A stretch of DNA of 64,000 bases from Oreohelix idahoensis (lineage: Eukaryota; Mollusca; Gastropoda; Stylommatophora; Oreohelicidae): assembly GCA_024509875.1 (NCBI GenBank), contig JAMPIV010019855.1, forward strand, positions 336,090-400,089, read 5' to 3'. Numbering within the stretch: the first letter of the stretch is position 1; each line of letters opens with the position of its first letter. A program made the position numbers and the translations under genes. Under the pieces are notes generated by a model. It ran no database searches. It saw only the letters and a list, made by a program, of their open reading frames with translations, and was not told the origin of the DNA. Below are positions 43,895-57,941 of the stretch, in pieces.

Positions 43895-46320
43895 TGTCGT
43901 AAATTTATTTTGAGAGAAAAGAGTCGTAGAAATAGTGGTCCGGTTTAGAGTGGAAAATGATGATGGAAAGCTCAGTGATAGAAAATGTAGAGATTTAATA
44001 GTTACTTCACAGCGTGCTGGAGGAGAGTAAAGACAGACTTATTTACGACAAATCGTGTCTCTCAATCTTCTCTTTCACTCTCCTGGTCAAACACTTATTT
44101 GCCAGTTTTCCAGACTCGCATCTGCGCGCACACCGATTCGGTGTTTTCAAACACACACACGACGTTGATACAAACTATATTAAACGAATAGGGGAAAAGT
44201 TGGGCTTTGGGTATATCCAACACACAGAACTAAATGAGTTTATGTGATTTTATTCACTTTAAACATCAATCACAAAAAATATCAGATATTACATAAATTA
44301 TCATAAGTACACAAATGCAAATAACAAGTTTGGGAGGGGGTGAAGAAGATTGGTATCGACTAAGCCCTTCCCGCTCATTAGACAAAGACAAACCCAGTCC
44401 AGAGATAGATAATATCAGGAACACGGGTACGTTAACCTAACAGTAAAGTTAATTACTCTGAAAGAGGTGTTACCAAGTTAGGTATAAGTGATAGAAAAAA
44501 AAACCTGTTCTTCCCAGCTGTTCTTCCCTTTACTAAGCAAATGGAAAGGAGGTGGTTTTAAACAGAGTTAACAAATTATCAACTATCCCACTTAAAGGAA
44601 CAATGTAGGGTATACAGAAAAGATATATGTTACCAGGTAAGCAAGTTAACAAAATGGTCACACAAAAGAATTAATTTCCTGTCATTCATACACGCGCTAG
44701 CAAAGGCCTTCACTCATCTTGCTCTCACTTACCGATTGTGAAAAAATCTTGCACTCCATAGAATAACACAACAGCAGTTACACCTCAACTAAATGTATGA
44801 GTGTTTGTTCAAGTTCTAGCCCCAGATTATCGGGTAGGCGGTCAGCACATAAAAGGGTCCCGTAATCGCTGGAAAATGAATCTGTAGTTGTGTCTCTTTT
44901 CTTAATAACAGTTTCTATGGGAGGGCACGGTCTCTGATACCGGGGTGAGGATGGTGTGGTCTATTTGACTATGCCGCGGATAATAAAATTCTTACGCGTG
45001 CTGGTACACTTTATCCGTGAGGTATGGTTTAAGTCCAGTGAGAAAACTAGTCACATCACTGTTCAGGAAATTATGAATTATCTCTCTGTGTCAGTAAACT
45101 AACAAAGCTCGGGCCAGTGTTCTTCTTCCCGTTACGACTTAAGTTGTTTGATGGTGCGTTAAATTTGTCTTTGGGTGTGCTTTCTTTGCTATAAGTTAGA
45201 TAGCGGAATTCCAAACATAGAATCGCCTCAAAGATTAAAAATTTACACAGTCTCAACAAGTTCTGCGTCAGGGGAACTCTACACACTGTTTATGCTTTGC
45301 TTTGCTTAGATTGATTTCTTTATTGCTTTCTTAATGCTGGGATCGCACAGGTTACGATCACTCTGTATGAAAGAAAAAAAAGACATGTAATATACCGAAA
45401 ACAAATAACCTTCTAAAGCGCGATGAATTTCCCGTTAAGCCTATAATACACTCGAGTATTTAATTATGTATTTAATAAACACTGCGCGAATTCTAGTGGT
45501 TAAAAACCCACATCTATAAAACTAGGACTTAACTGAATTTATTAATTATAAATTCCTTCGCGACTTTAAAAGTTAATTTAAGCATCTATTATCTTTTGAA
45601 ATAATATAATAGATAGATCATTATATTTAAAACTGGAACTCTTGAGATGGTTTAATTAAATAGATTTAAATTAACACAAAATCCCTTGAAATAGAATGAC
45701 TAGACCACTGATCACTTTACACAATATATATTTTACCGCTTTGCACAGAATTAGAAATCACTGCAAATATATATAAAATCCAGGGGAAAATCTATAACAA
45801 GATTTCAATAAAGCTAGTGCTTCTGTAAAGGTCTGGCCAGCGAGTGATAACGTGTCTAGTTCTTCATGGTCTATTTAGCTAAAATGGAATGTAAGTTGAG
45901 TGGGACATGATAAACTTGACAACTTATTTGATCTCACGAACTTTTGGGGATCTGACCGCCAAATCAAGAGATGAAGCCGCCCCCTGGTCTTCGTATCCGC
46001 TCGCTGCTGCCCGTTTCGCTTTCCCCCGTTCGCTCGGTTCCTCGATTGACACCGAGACGCGAAATTAGCGGCAAGCAACTGCGTCTCGTATCAGGGAAAA
46101 CTACTGTCTTTGATAACGCCGATAGTCTCCCCTAAGATCCCTCGGTCTGTCTCTTTGATCTCGTCGCTGTATCCTACATGAGTCCCGGTGGAATGCGTTC
46201 TGGCAAACGAAAAGTTACAACAAATGTTCAGGGGTTCTAATGTTATGAAAAGCTAAAGGTCCCTTTAAATCATCCATCATATCAGGGAAAATTCACTAGT
46301 CAAACTAGACGTACGTCACA
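43895..46320 (-). repeat. Solo family A LTR, diverged, with ATGAA duplication
   Basis: On the minus strand this 2426-bp sequence starts TGTGACGTAC and ends TTTACGACA. It aligns along its length with the family A LTRs, with many substitutions and small gaps. ATGAA at 43890-43894 and at 46321-46325 is a perfect 5-bp target duplication. No internal sequence is present, so it is a solo LTR left by recombination. It confirms the LTR boundaries used for the array. Confidence 0.88.
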
Positions 46321-46325
46321 ATGAA

Positions 46326-47935
46326 CAAGAAAAATTAATAATAATTTTTATAAAACTTACTAACATCCTTTTCCCTTCGCAGATTCCTAAATACTATATA
46401 AGATTAAATTCCACAAGTAGTGAATTGTATATCCACACATGAATGAAATTATAAAACAGGCTGTGAACAGGCTATTCTCTGGGAAACTTATACTCCGCAT
46501 GTGTTGGAAAATCCGTACCGACTTCTGGTGTACTTGTCGATATATTTCAGATTCCCAATATGTGAGAAGTCGTGGACTGTGTCCTATGGCTCTGCTCTCT
46601 AATCCAGTAACTAGAATTTCACCTTGGCCTGCGACATCGGCATGCTCGCATGCCATTTCAGTGTACGTCAATCGATAAAAGTGTGAGGGCTCTCGCAACC
46701 AACTATTCACTCCGTGCTGGGCGTTCGGTTGCGGGACAAACTGTGGTTTTGGATTAACCGCCCGATACAGAAATTATCTAACCCCTTGTCACCCAGTCTT
46801 CCTCATTTTGCGGATCGAGTGAATTCCCTTTGTGTCGTTTTGCTGACGGGAGCGGCTTCCTTTAATCTCTTTCAGTGTCCCGTCATGTAGACAACATGTC
46901 GCTCTCAACATAGACGATCATCTGGTAACCAACATTCCTGTGAGTGTCACGAGTTCTTTGTTGCCGATCACTCTGGTCGGCGTGCTATTGTGTTCCAATG
47001 TGGTGACACTCGTTGTGTTGAAACGGGATTAAAGTATGAAACGAATTATTTTTATTACCCATGTGGACGTGTCGCGCGGTAACAATGATGTCTCCCGAGC
47101 CAGGTGTGTTCCAAAATATAATGTATTGTTTTGGGAAATAGCAAAGGTGGCATTTACACTTAGGTAAAATCCATGATTAAGAAAGATTACTTTTAAAATG
47201 ATGAAAAAGCACAAACGGGAGAGGAATAAAATATAAGATAATGAAAAAGGTACTGAGCGATAAAGACTAGGAACACGTTATTACACGCACCTTCCTCTTC
47301 GTTGTCAGCCGGGCGACCGGCTCCTTCGCACCCCCCTTAGTTAAAAAGGGAAAAGTTAATTTCCTAATACATTCTACCGTAGAGGAGTGAAATGTCAGAG
47401 ACTTCAGTTTAATATACTCTCAGCTGAATGAGGTGACTGGTTCCATAACTTGTACCTTTGTTTTTCAAAAGCAGAACCATGTGCCCATTTACAGCTGGGT
47501 GGACTGTAGCGTTATTCTACCTGGCCTTGAAGCCGGTAAATTTGTCTAGAGACGCTAGCACTTACGTACGTTACACAAAACGAAGAGATTCCAGGGTGAC
47601 GACAAAATAATCTTTATTGAAACAAAAAATGAAAAAAAAACAAACAGTAGAACACGTGCTCCAAAACTGTCGGCTCCACGAGAGGAGCGTGGTGACCACG
47701 TGATAAAATCACAATATAATCACACGAAAATCACACGATAATCACGTGCTTCAATGAGTACAGCAACGTGAGAAGTTAAGGACGGAGACTGTTAGAGGTG
47801 GTTCGTCCAGCCACTCACGAAATGGTTTGTGATCACGTGACATGTCATGTGCGAAATAGCATGGTGACCGTGCCACAAGGGAACAGTATCTTGATATGTT
47901 CATGCTGTGCGATATTGTTGACACGATACAGTATT
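46326..47935. other. Unassigned sequence
   Basis: I see no recognisable gene or transposon. A short cluster of ATCACACGA-type repeats occurs near 47700-47745. Open frames here have no motif. Confidence 0.35.
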
Positions 47936-48020
47936 GTTCAACGAGGTGAATTACTCTCAGTATCGTTAAGCGATGTGGAGTTATTCTCAGTATCGTTCAA
48001 CGATGTGCAATTACTTCTAC
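47936..48020 (+). repeat. 30-bp tandem repeat, about three units
   Basis: Units of about 29-31 bp run from GTTCAACGATGTG through ATTACTCTCAGTATC, with several differences between them. Confidence 0.7.
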
Positions 48021-48136
48021 GTTTTGTTCAACCAGGGCCGGCCTTAGACAAATTAAACATATTTGACCCAACCAGGCTACGCGCTCATGGGTGCCCCGCA
48101 CTCGGGTTCCCACCTCCAGTGAAGTCTGGGTGGACA

Positions 48137-48309
48137 GCTTCGATTATAAATTATTTCAAATTTGGCAACTTCGATTATAAAATATTTCCGTATTGGACAA
48201 CTTTGATTATAAACTATTTATGTATTGAGCTGCTTCGATTATAAACTATTTCTGTATTGAGCAACTTCAATTATAAACTATTTGCGTATTGGCAACTTCG
48301 ATTATAAAC
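48137..48309 (+). repeat. 32-bp minisatellite, about five units
   Basis: Units start CTTCGATTATAAACTATTT and end GTATTGAGCA. A related single unit lies at about 49139-49165, suggesting a wider dispersed source. Confidence 0.85.
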
Positions 48310-49224
48310 AACATCCATACCCCTCTTAGAGCTGTTTATTCGTTCTTGAAAACTTGAGCGTTAACCGAAAAAGCGCTAACGAACATTGATTTCCCATAAG
48401 AATTAATAGAAATTAAAATAATCAATTCCATTTGTACAGAAAGCTGTATCAAAATTAAGTAAAATGTGTTTAAAAAAAACAAAAACTAAATAGTTGACAA
48501 CATTCATTAGCTACATATAATTTTCAGACATTTTGAACACATACAAAATATTATGTATGTAATGGACTTACAAAAATGCAAATATTATATGATTTTAATC
48601 ACTACTACTTCCGTCGCTTGTGGCTACAGTTGTCACGGCGGAGCTGCCTCATCATGAGGCGACTGGTTAGCAGAAAGTTTTGTAAGTACGGTACTGAAAA
48701 AGTTGTTGTACCTTCAAAGGTAGAAGACACGGCTGTATGGTCAATGGAGGCATAAGATATTCAAGGAGACTTTTTTTAAAATATAAATCGAGCTTGCTTT
48801 GCTTTGCCACCTTTCTCGCTTCAAGAAGTAGCTTGTAGCAAGTTATATCTTGCTCTATGTTACTTATTATCATTTTGGTGTAATGTTTCATTATGCTATC
48901 AGTTAATGCATCCTGAAGTTTGAAAATCTCGTTAAGGTTTGCTGTTGTTAATGCCTTCGTCTGCTCTGGTTCGTTTCCTCTTTTTGATACTCGAGTGCTC
49001 GCTGCTGTTCCAAGTCTACGAGATCTTCATCAGATAGTGGCTGACGATTAGCGTAAAATCGAATGTTTTTAAGTGTACAACAGAAATATGGCAAAAATAC
49101 ATATAGCGAGGGATTACTGTATTTCAGCAGTACTGGAAAACTTCGATTATAAAATATTTCAAAGAATCGATAAAGGTCTCTTCCTGCTTGTCCTTTCTGC
49201 TTTGTAATATATTATATCCTACTG
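48310..49224. other. Unassigned AT-rich sequence
   Basis: No gene seen. A lone diverged 32-bp unit lies near 49139. Confidence 0.35.
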
Positions 49225-49312
49225 TCGAGGTTCTCAACCAGGGGTACGCGTTTTCCCTGGGGGTTCCTCGAGAAGCACCACGGGTACCGGGCCTACATAT
49301 TGAGAACCCCTG
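49225..49312. mobile_element. Small hAT-like MITE
   Basis: The 88-bp segment has inverted ends, GAGGTTCTCAACC on the left and TTGAGAACCCCTG on the right. These are typical of hAT non-autonomous elements. The flanking 8-mers TCCTACTG and TTCTAATG agree at six of eight positions, as an old target duplication might. There is no coding capacity. Confidence 0.45.
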
Positions 49313-49944
49313 TTCTAATGTGTGTGTTTAATGTTTCTAGCTTGTGACGTTTTATTTACTTCCCTTCTTCAATTCTTACCACCACCGCAGCCGCTCCCTC
49401 CATAAGTGAAAGTTGCATCAAAGCAGTGATATGATCTTGCAGTGATGTGTTCTTTAGTAATTTGATTCACATTATGAGATTGCCAGCCTCATTCACAACT
49501 ATAACATAAGTCGGCTCTTACGATGGCTTAGTCGGAGAAGAATTCCTACATCTTTCTCGTATTTGTCGCTGTAAGAGTTTCTTCATGTTTACTCAAACGA
49601 GTCATCTGCAGTAGTGGTTCATTGTTCTCTAAAGATTAAAACAGAATCATTAATAACCCTCAGCTTCCTGTGGAGCAAATGTCTTCAACAAATTTACGCA
49701 ATGTCTTCTTGTCCTGTGCCATCCTTTCATGTCCTTGTTTTCCTCATCAACTCCGCTTAGGCCGGTCCGAAGCCCGGCTGAAAAAGGAGGAGGGTGGCAT
49801 GCATGGAGGCCGTAAGGAGGCAGCCCCTCCACCATGCAAAGGCACAACATGCCAATCACCTGTTTGCTTTAAACTTTTGATTACGAGAACTTCAAGAGAG
49901 AAAACCTGACTGATTCTAAATGCGACGAACTGGACCGGACTACG
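49313..49944. other. Unassigned; dispersed repeat copy and possible LINE 5' region
   Basis: 49456-49530 is a third copy of the repeat at 28723 and 29113. From about 49640 the sequence may be the 5' leader of the LINE relic that follows. The open frames at 49650-49909 have no motif. Confidence 0.35.
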
Positions 49945-50630
49945 ACTTACGGAACTTGGAACACAAGAAGTATAAATGGGAAAGAAGAGGAGCTGGTGGA
50001 AGAGATGAGGAAAGCAAAACTAGAAATCCTGGCTATAACGGAAACAAAGAAAAAGGGACAAGGAGTCATGGATCTCGATGGCAACACGCTGCTCTACAGT
50101 GGTGTACCCACATCTGAAAGAGCTAAAGGGGGGCGTGGGTTATATTGTGGCCAAAATCCAAAAAGACAGTATCAAGGGATGGGACTTTGTCTCGGAGCGC
50201 ATTATGGTTGTAAAACTAAAAGAAGGAGAAACCATAGTCAACCTGGTCATAGTGTATGGGCCAAATGAGGATGAGAGAGCAGATGTCAAGAAGGAATTCT
50301 TCGAGCTGCTTCAAAGGACAGTGGATGACTGCCTAGATGAAATTATCATTCTCTGAGATTTCAATGCCAGAGCTGGAATCGACCATGCTAGATGGGGTGG
50401 AGTTATCGGAAGGTATGGAGAAGATACTCTCAATGACAATGGAAAGCGACTCCTTAGATTCTGCAGTGAGCAGAATCTGATCATTACAAACACAAAGTTC
50501 CCCCATAAGCGCATACATGCATATACTAGATGTGAACCAACAAAGAATGAGAAGTCAGTGATCGACTATGCCATAGTTAGGAGGAGCTCATTCAAATATG
50601 TCCGTGATGCTAGAGTCTGCAGGGGCCAGT
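49945..50630 (+). pseudogene. LINE APE-endonuclease relic
   Basis: The plus strand encodes TYGTWNTRSINGKEEEL, LAITETKKKG, VIVYGPN, DFNARAG and IDYAIVRR, which are hallmarks of a LINE apurinic endonuclease. A frameshift lies near 50130 in a G run. A TGA at 50354-50356 falls just before the DFNARAG motif, where glycine is usual. Downstream, RT is not present on this strand; instead an inverted RT relic begins. Confidence 0.78.
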
Positions 50631-51110
50631 TGTTGTGTTTTGTTTGTCCTCCATGTTTCACAGCCATACAATAGTACTGACTTGACATTCCAGTTGAAGA
50701 TGTTATTTTAGTGTTAAACTCGATTTCTTTGTTTCCATATATGTCTCAATGCAACGAAAGATCCACTTGCCATTTGGTTCTTATCTTGATGTCATTGTCT
50801 GCCACTACAGCTTTAGTCTATAGTTCTGCCAAGATTTATGTCAGATTCCACATCATATACGGATATTTCTCCAAATGTAATCCAGCTAACATTTCTCGCA
50901 CTTTTTTCCATAATATTTTCCCTTTCCATGTGTATTTTCAAACCTTGATTAACTTTCTTTGGGCATGGTACTTGAAGACGAAGAAGATTTTCAGACCCAC
51001 TTTCTGTGATTTATAATCAAATATTCTCATCTCGTCTTACATCTGATTACGGTTATGGGACATAAGAGCCAGGTCATCGGCAAAGTCTAGACCGTCAAGC
51101 TGTTTTGTGT
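50631..51110 (-). pseudogene. LINE reverse-transcriptase relic, inverted
   Basis: On the minus strand the segment starting near 51105 reads LDGLDFADDLALMSHN, containing the FADD catalytic box. After decayed sequence it reaches [19 protein letters not shown] near 50700-50640. The order matches a LINE RT palm to C-terminus. Frameshifts and stops are numerous. It faces the endonuclease relic upstream, so the locus is rearranged or comes from two insertions. Confidence 0.72.
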
Positions 51111-51876
51111 TTTACTGTAGTAAACGAAGGGAAATAGCTGATACAATGTGTCATTCAGAACATGGGTTGTCGTTCCGAGAGTACGGCAACCATCAATATG
51201 TGAAAGTGTTCCATATAAGCCTGTTTGTGTTTTTCAATAAATGTGTGCTCGTGGGTTGGAAAGTCACTGGGAAATTTTACACATAACAGGGAGAAAGGAG
51301 AGACAAAGAAATGCATGAAGGACATAGAGATTGACTGATGGAAGAAGAGAGAAATACAGTAGCAGAGAAGTAGTGAGATAAGAAGATAGTATGGGGTCAA
51401 ATGGTTCAGGAAACTTGTAGCAGGGTGCTTAGAGACAGACAGAGGCAGGGTATGTGTACGATACGAGGAGATGTAGGAAAGTATCAGCAACAGAAAGTAT
51501 AAATGACACAATGACATCTAGAATGATATGAGAAACGAAGAATGTCAGTGAGATGTGGACAGGTGTCAAAAACAAAGAATAACTCAGAAACAAATATATG
51601 AATATAAGGGAAACAAAGTTATGAACAAGGCAGTTCAGAAATGATTAACTGAAAGATAAAAAGATCTAGAGCGTTATTCAGAAACAGAAGATGTCCAGAA
51701 CGACTTCTTCCGCATTTTTTTTGTTTGTTTGTTTTATTTTGTCTGTCCATCTGTGGCGTTGAGGTAGCAGTTGTGGTCTTAAAAAAAAAAAAAAAGAAGA
51801 TTGATGCTTTGATTACAGATATAAGAGACTCAGAGATGGGCATAGATATTTGTGTGTGTCTGTACATATATACATA
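51111..51876. other. Unassigned sequence
   Basis: No gene seen. An A-run of about 15 bp lies at 51780-51795. Confidence 0.35.
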
Positions 51877-52365
51877 TCATCATGTGACGTATTCTTTCCA
51901 GAACGTTGTCTCCATTACACCTGCTCTGAACGCATCACGATTCTGGGCAAGTCGACCTGCATCAGCCAAAGACAAGTTCAGACTCTCTGTGATGTCCTGG
52001 ATCCACCGTCGTCTAGGTCGTCCCCTTCCCCTTTTTCCAGGGACCATGCCTTCCATCACTATTTTTTCTAGACTATTATGTCTTTTTATATGACCGAAAA
52101 ATTTCAGCTTCCTTATTGCGATGGTATTTAGGAGCCAATGTTCCTCTACGTTTAGTGAGTGCAGTACTTCTTTGTTGGTCTTTTTTTCTGTCCTGGGTAC
52201 TCTCAACATCCTTCTGTAGCATTTCATTTCGAATGATGTAATCTTTTTTGCAACTGTTTTATTGAGTGTCCAAGTCTCGCAGCCGTATGTTGCTACTGGG
52301 AATATGCATGCTCTGATCAGTTGTAACTTTGTTTCTTTGCTTGTGTGTTGCCATAGGTTTTTCAT
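51877..52365 (-). pseudogene. 5'-truncated RTE-like LINE, RT C-terminus
   Basis: The minus strand encodes about 160 open codons: CIFPVATYGCETWTLNK, FFGHIKRH and GKRGRGRPRRRW. The coding sequence ends with a TGA that is part of a terminal TGATGA, just as in the LINE at 31112. The flanks (15 of 18 bases alike, AT-rich) may be a degraded target duplication. The upstream edge is now next to the mariner and TA repeat. Confidence 0.8.
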
Positions 52366-52388
52366 CTGTATATGTATATATATATATA

Positions 52389-53875
<1,487 letters not shown>

Positions 53876-54086
53876 AAACTCAAAGATAATTAGAAACGTA
53901 TAGAAAGACTGTTATAACAGGAGCGTCCTTAAAGTATTTGACACCAAGAGACGGATCCCACCCCTGGTACCCATTATAAAGAAACACTGTTGCTATTGTA
54001 AATAGCACTGGCACCCCCCCTCATGGCTGTCACCCCTGACGGACCGCAACCCTAGCATCCCCCTTAGTACGCCAGTGAAAAGACAG

Positions 54087-54254
54087 TCACATGTTGTAGA
54101 GACACATATTTCACATGTTGTAGAGACACATATTTCACATGTTGTAGAGACACATATTTCACATGTTGCAGAGACACATATTTCACATATTGCAGAGACA
54201 CATATTTCACATGTTGTAGAGACACATATTTCACATGTTGTAGAGACACATATC
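54087..54254 (+). repeat. 24-bp minisatellite, seven units
   Basis: Seven units start TCACATGTTGTAGAGACACA and end TATT, with two or three base changes among them. Because the unit is a multiple of three, open frames run through it on both strands; these are not genes. Confidence 0.93.
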
Positions 54255-55982
54255 AGTGGACAAAACAATGAATAGAGTTGCTTGGAGATACAGAGAAACG
54301 CAGAGGTACTCAGAGACACAGATAAATATGGAGAAACAATAGGAAATACAGAGAAGTATAGACAGCCGCTCGGAGATGTAGAGACTCACGGAGATACCAC
54401 ACAAAAAAAAAAAACTCCAGTGATAGACGTGGGTCAAGTTGTGTGACGCACGCGAGATGTAGGGAGGAAATAAAAACTAAGATGCCACATATGGGCAAAA
54501 GCGAGCTGTTAATTGTCTTTGTTGTGTTTGTGAGACTTAGAAAAAGGAGAGAGACAGATAGATATAGAAAGCAGTGGCGTTTTAGGAGGATTGGGATTTC
54601 CGGACTTCGGCCCTTACCGCATCTCCCCTTATAAGAAATGTTTCCTATTATGTACTTGGATGTATACTTATTTATGGAGTTGTAACAAGTTTGGACAAGG
54701 CACTCCTGTTCAACCTAGACACAAGGACCATTGTTTATATTAGGGCGCATGATCTAAACATAAAAGACCTTAAGGTAGGTACCACAAAGTGCCCGCTTCG
54801 AGCTGTTGAAAACGTACGAAAATGGAAAAAACTGAGGGAAATTCGTCAAGTTTAAGTCGTCACTGTCCCTTTCCTATTAAGCGGATTGTAATAAAATTTA
54901 TATCACGATACTCTTTATCTACTTCTCTTTTGAAGTGTATTAATAAAAATAAATAAAAGCTATTAAAGTATTTTTTTTTACTAATAAAAACGAACAGCAA
55001 CGTTACGCGTAGTTTGCCCACGGCGCGCTGCGTCTCCGAACGTTTTTGTCTCACCCCGCTTCATTCAAATAAGGGTCTCTCGACCGTCAAACCACCAATT
55101 TGCACACTGTTTTCACAACTTTTAGGGGGAAAAGTGTATCTTTAGTTTCATATATTGCAAACTGTAAAAAATAAAGCGTAAAACGTCGATATGTCAAAGT
55201 GAAGTTGAAATTTTACAAAATTTGACATTTTAAATGGTGTTATAATTGTTTGAATGGGAAAAAAAACCACACACAAAAAATTATACACACACACAAATAG
55301 TAATACGTCTTACAAGGAGAAATGACAAGAAAAACCTACGTTGCGGCCACAAGGCCTTCGTCAGGGACAAACAAACAAGAGACAAGAGGGAAAGAAAATG
55401 AGAATTAAGTAGAGAACATGAAACTATAAAAATAAGAGAAAAAACCTCCCTTTATGTCCAGTCACATGTGAAGCAAGATGGCAATGTATGAGAAGATTTG
55501 GGAGCCATTTTCCTTTATTCGTGTGAAATTTTAAAGACTTCTGACATTTGGCGGTCGAGAGAATTGACTTTGAGTAAGTTCTGTATCGCTCAAGTTAGGC
55601 GTAGAATTTTAGCGAAGGATAGAGAGCGAGGCTGTTCCATTGGCCGTGATAACTCCCGATGTCGATCAAGATCGGGACGCCACTTATATTGGCTCATGTT
55701 CAAACATCATCACATCTTCTGATTTGAGGTTGACTATACGTAAGTATATCACTTATTAACAATGTTTTGAACTTCAAATGTAAAATTTACAATAGTTTTA
55801 ATATTATTTAGCAATTTAACACGATCGCACAGTTTTTGTGTAACAACGTGGATTGAATTGTTATCACCACTTCAGACATTCGCACATCAATCTAATTTTT
55901 TCAAGAGCTTGAAAAGCTAAGAAAGTTACCAATTTGAATAAAAAATGCATGTTTTGATTAATTGGTAATTAAATGAAGGTTT
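54255..55982. other. Unassigned sequence
   Basis: No recognisable gene or transposon. Loose GAGA-rich degenerate repeats continue to about 54380, and an AC-rich stretch lies near 55270-55300. Confidence 0.35.
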
Positions 55983-55995
55983 CTTTTGCAACATA
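55983..55995. repeat. LINE target-site duplication CTTTTGCAACATA
   Basis: This 13-bp sequence is repeated exactly at 56326-56338 and brackets a truncated LINE. Confidence 0.88.
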
Positions 55996-56325
55996 CTTAC
56001 TTACTTAGTCGTTCCCCTTCTACCGTGAGGTGTAGAGGTTTGGAAGAGAGAGCGCCAGACCATTCTATCAGCTGTCTTCTTCCTGGCCTGGTTTCATTCT
56101 AGTCCTCGGTCCTTCAAAGATTGTCTAATATTGTCCTCCCAGCGGACTCTGGGTCGTCCTGGAGGTCTGGATCCCTGGCTCTTTGTTTCCCATGCTTGTC
56201 GTGGTAGTCGATCTTCTCCCATTCTGCAGACATGGCCAAACCATCTTAGTTGGGACTGTTCTATTTGGGTCTGCAGCGGATGGGATTTCAGGCCTTGACG
56301 GATCGTCTGGTTGCGGACCATGTCT
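55996..56325 (-). pseudogene. Severely 5'-truncated LINE with 13-bp target duplication
   Basis: The 330-bp insert encodes on the minus strand the last part of a LINE RT: VRNQTIRQGLK, QLRWFGHVCRMGEDRLPR and GRPRVRWEDNIRQSLKDRGLE. A short 3' UTR and a TAAG-type tail follow at 55996-56010. The perfect 13-bp duplication and tail mark a clean target-primed insertion. The tail differs from the TGATGA tail of the RTE-like copies, so this is another LINE family. Confidence 0.88.
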
Positions 56326-56338
56326 CTTTTGCAACATA

Positions 56339-56523
56339 ATAGGGTGAATTATGATCTCAAAAGCGAATGATATCGCAAGGCCCAATGCCAATGGCCGACA
56401 TATCGAGTCATGGCTAGGAAACCGGACAATGTCATAATTAAAGTAGCTGATGCTGTACTGAAATGTCCGGACTAGCAGACACTAGTTGATAGTCTTAAAA
56501 TTCCCCGAAAAGAAGATATATAT
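56339..56523. other. Short unassigned spacer
   Basis: Spacer between the truncated LINE and the LTR of family B copy 2. Nothing recognised. Confidence 0.35.
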
Positions 56524-57941
56524 TGTTACGCACATATTCTTTTGTAGGCAATGAATATAGAGATATATATAGAAAGATATTTATTCATCTGTTAACACTT
56601 TTTGTTGACAAATACTTAGATTTACGTCGGCCCATCTTGAGTTGAACTCTGAGGGTCACGCGTTTCTGCGCATGTGTCGAATTGTGGTTGTCGAGAGAGA
56701 CTTCCGTGATGATGGGCGGATCCTGATCGCTGTACGGACAGAAGTCCGAAGGTTTGTTCTTTGCTGGGAAATTCTGGGGGGAGGTGACATCGTCTGTGTG
56801 ACTATTATGTCTATGTTCCTCCCCAGAATATATTCTTAGCGCCAAAGGAAGGCGGGTGCTATTTTTCTAGTGTTTTTCTAGGATGATAAGGTAAAGAGAG
56901 ACAGTTACTGTACCTTTTCAAATGCCTAGATCTGCAGCCATGTTATGGTCTGCACATGCATATGATTGACTATTTTCGAGACGACATTTTGCCAGCAGCA
57001 ACATTATTCGTATGATATACATTGCATTATTATGCATATAATCTACACAGCATTATTGATATGATGGACAGCGCCCTTTACTTATGCTTTATTATGCAGC
57101 TTCGGAGTGAGCGAAGCTCATCGAAGTTAGGAGCCATTTTTGGATCTCGCCTTTGCCTAAGCGGATCATCGTTCGGAGAACAGGGATGCCTTACTATCTG
57201 ATGATGATACAGAGATGTCTACTAATGTAATCCACTTCTGGTGGTTTTAAGATTGTCGTCATAAAAGCCTACTAATTTACGGCTTGTAATTCTTCGTCAG
57301 AAGAGGTTCTATCAGGGAGCCATTGATGATAAATATTTGAGAACATTAACTGACGTGATCAGTCAGTTAGGCTTGAAAGTAAATACAACTAGAACCCAGA
57401 GGGACTAGCTACTAACGTTCTGTTATATTCACATTCTTTACGAATGTATCTTTGATGTCGTAAACCATTTTCAAGCATGTGATGTTGTTGCCAACCTGTT
57501 CCAGTGGCTGTAGCTGTGTTGTCAGAGTGTGCGTCCCATTAAACTGTATGAAACTGTTAACAGTAGTTCCAGCCGTCATTGACTTCTAGATACGAGTGTA
57601 TGAGTGCATTGTTACCTATCAACTCTACAGAACAGTACACCCATTCGCGTAACTCACACATGTACTCTCACTCAATATCAACACTGTCCCTTGCCAGGGC
57701 CTCAATGCTTTATGGACAAGGTGACCGGTATATCCAACACTGTGTCGGTTCGAGTTGACCATCAACCTTCATCAAGATGACTAGCACACACAAACTACAT
57801 GCACCACAGTCACCCTTGTCAATGTAATGTGCCAGTGTGACGCCTTTGCATTTACAGTTTACATTCTACATTTATCAGTGTGGTGTCTTCATGTATACAG
57901 CATTCTTCAATGATAAGAAAATATACACTGCACACTTATCA
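56524..57941 (+). repeat. Putative 5' LTR of family B copy 2
   Basis: The left limit TGTTACGCAC matches the family B LTR start and the right limit CACTTATCA matches its end. The 1418-bp length is close to the 1.48 kb of copy 1. The interior is barely alignable to copy 1 by eye. The boundaries rest on the terminal motifs and on the adjacent primer-binding site. Confidence 0.6.

Noticed and set aside
48040..48120. GGGCCGGCCTTAG segment as a DNA-transposon end
   Set aside because: Only one end was visible, with no matching inverted partner or duplication.
54075..54254. Possible CRISPR-like array
   Set aside because: The repeats are contiguous with no spacers, and the surroundings are eukaryotic transposons. 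It is a minisatellite.
53993..54319. Open frames through repeated VSLQHVKY or CVSTTCEI motifs
   Set aside because: They are produced by a 24-bp minisatellite that is a multiple of three; this is not a coding signal.
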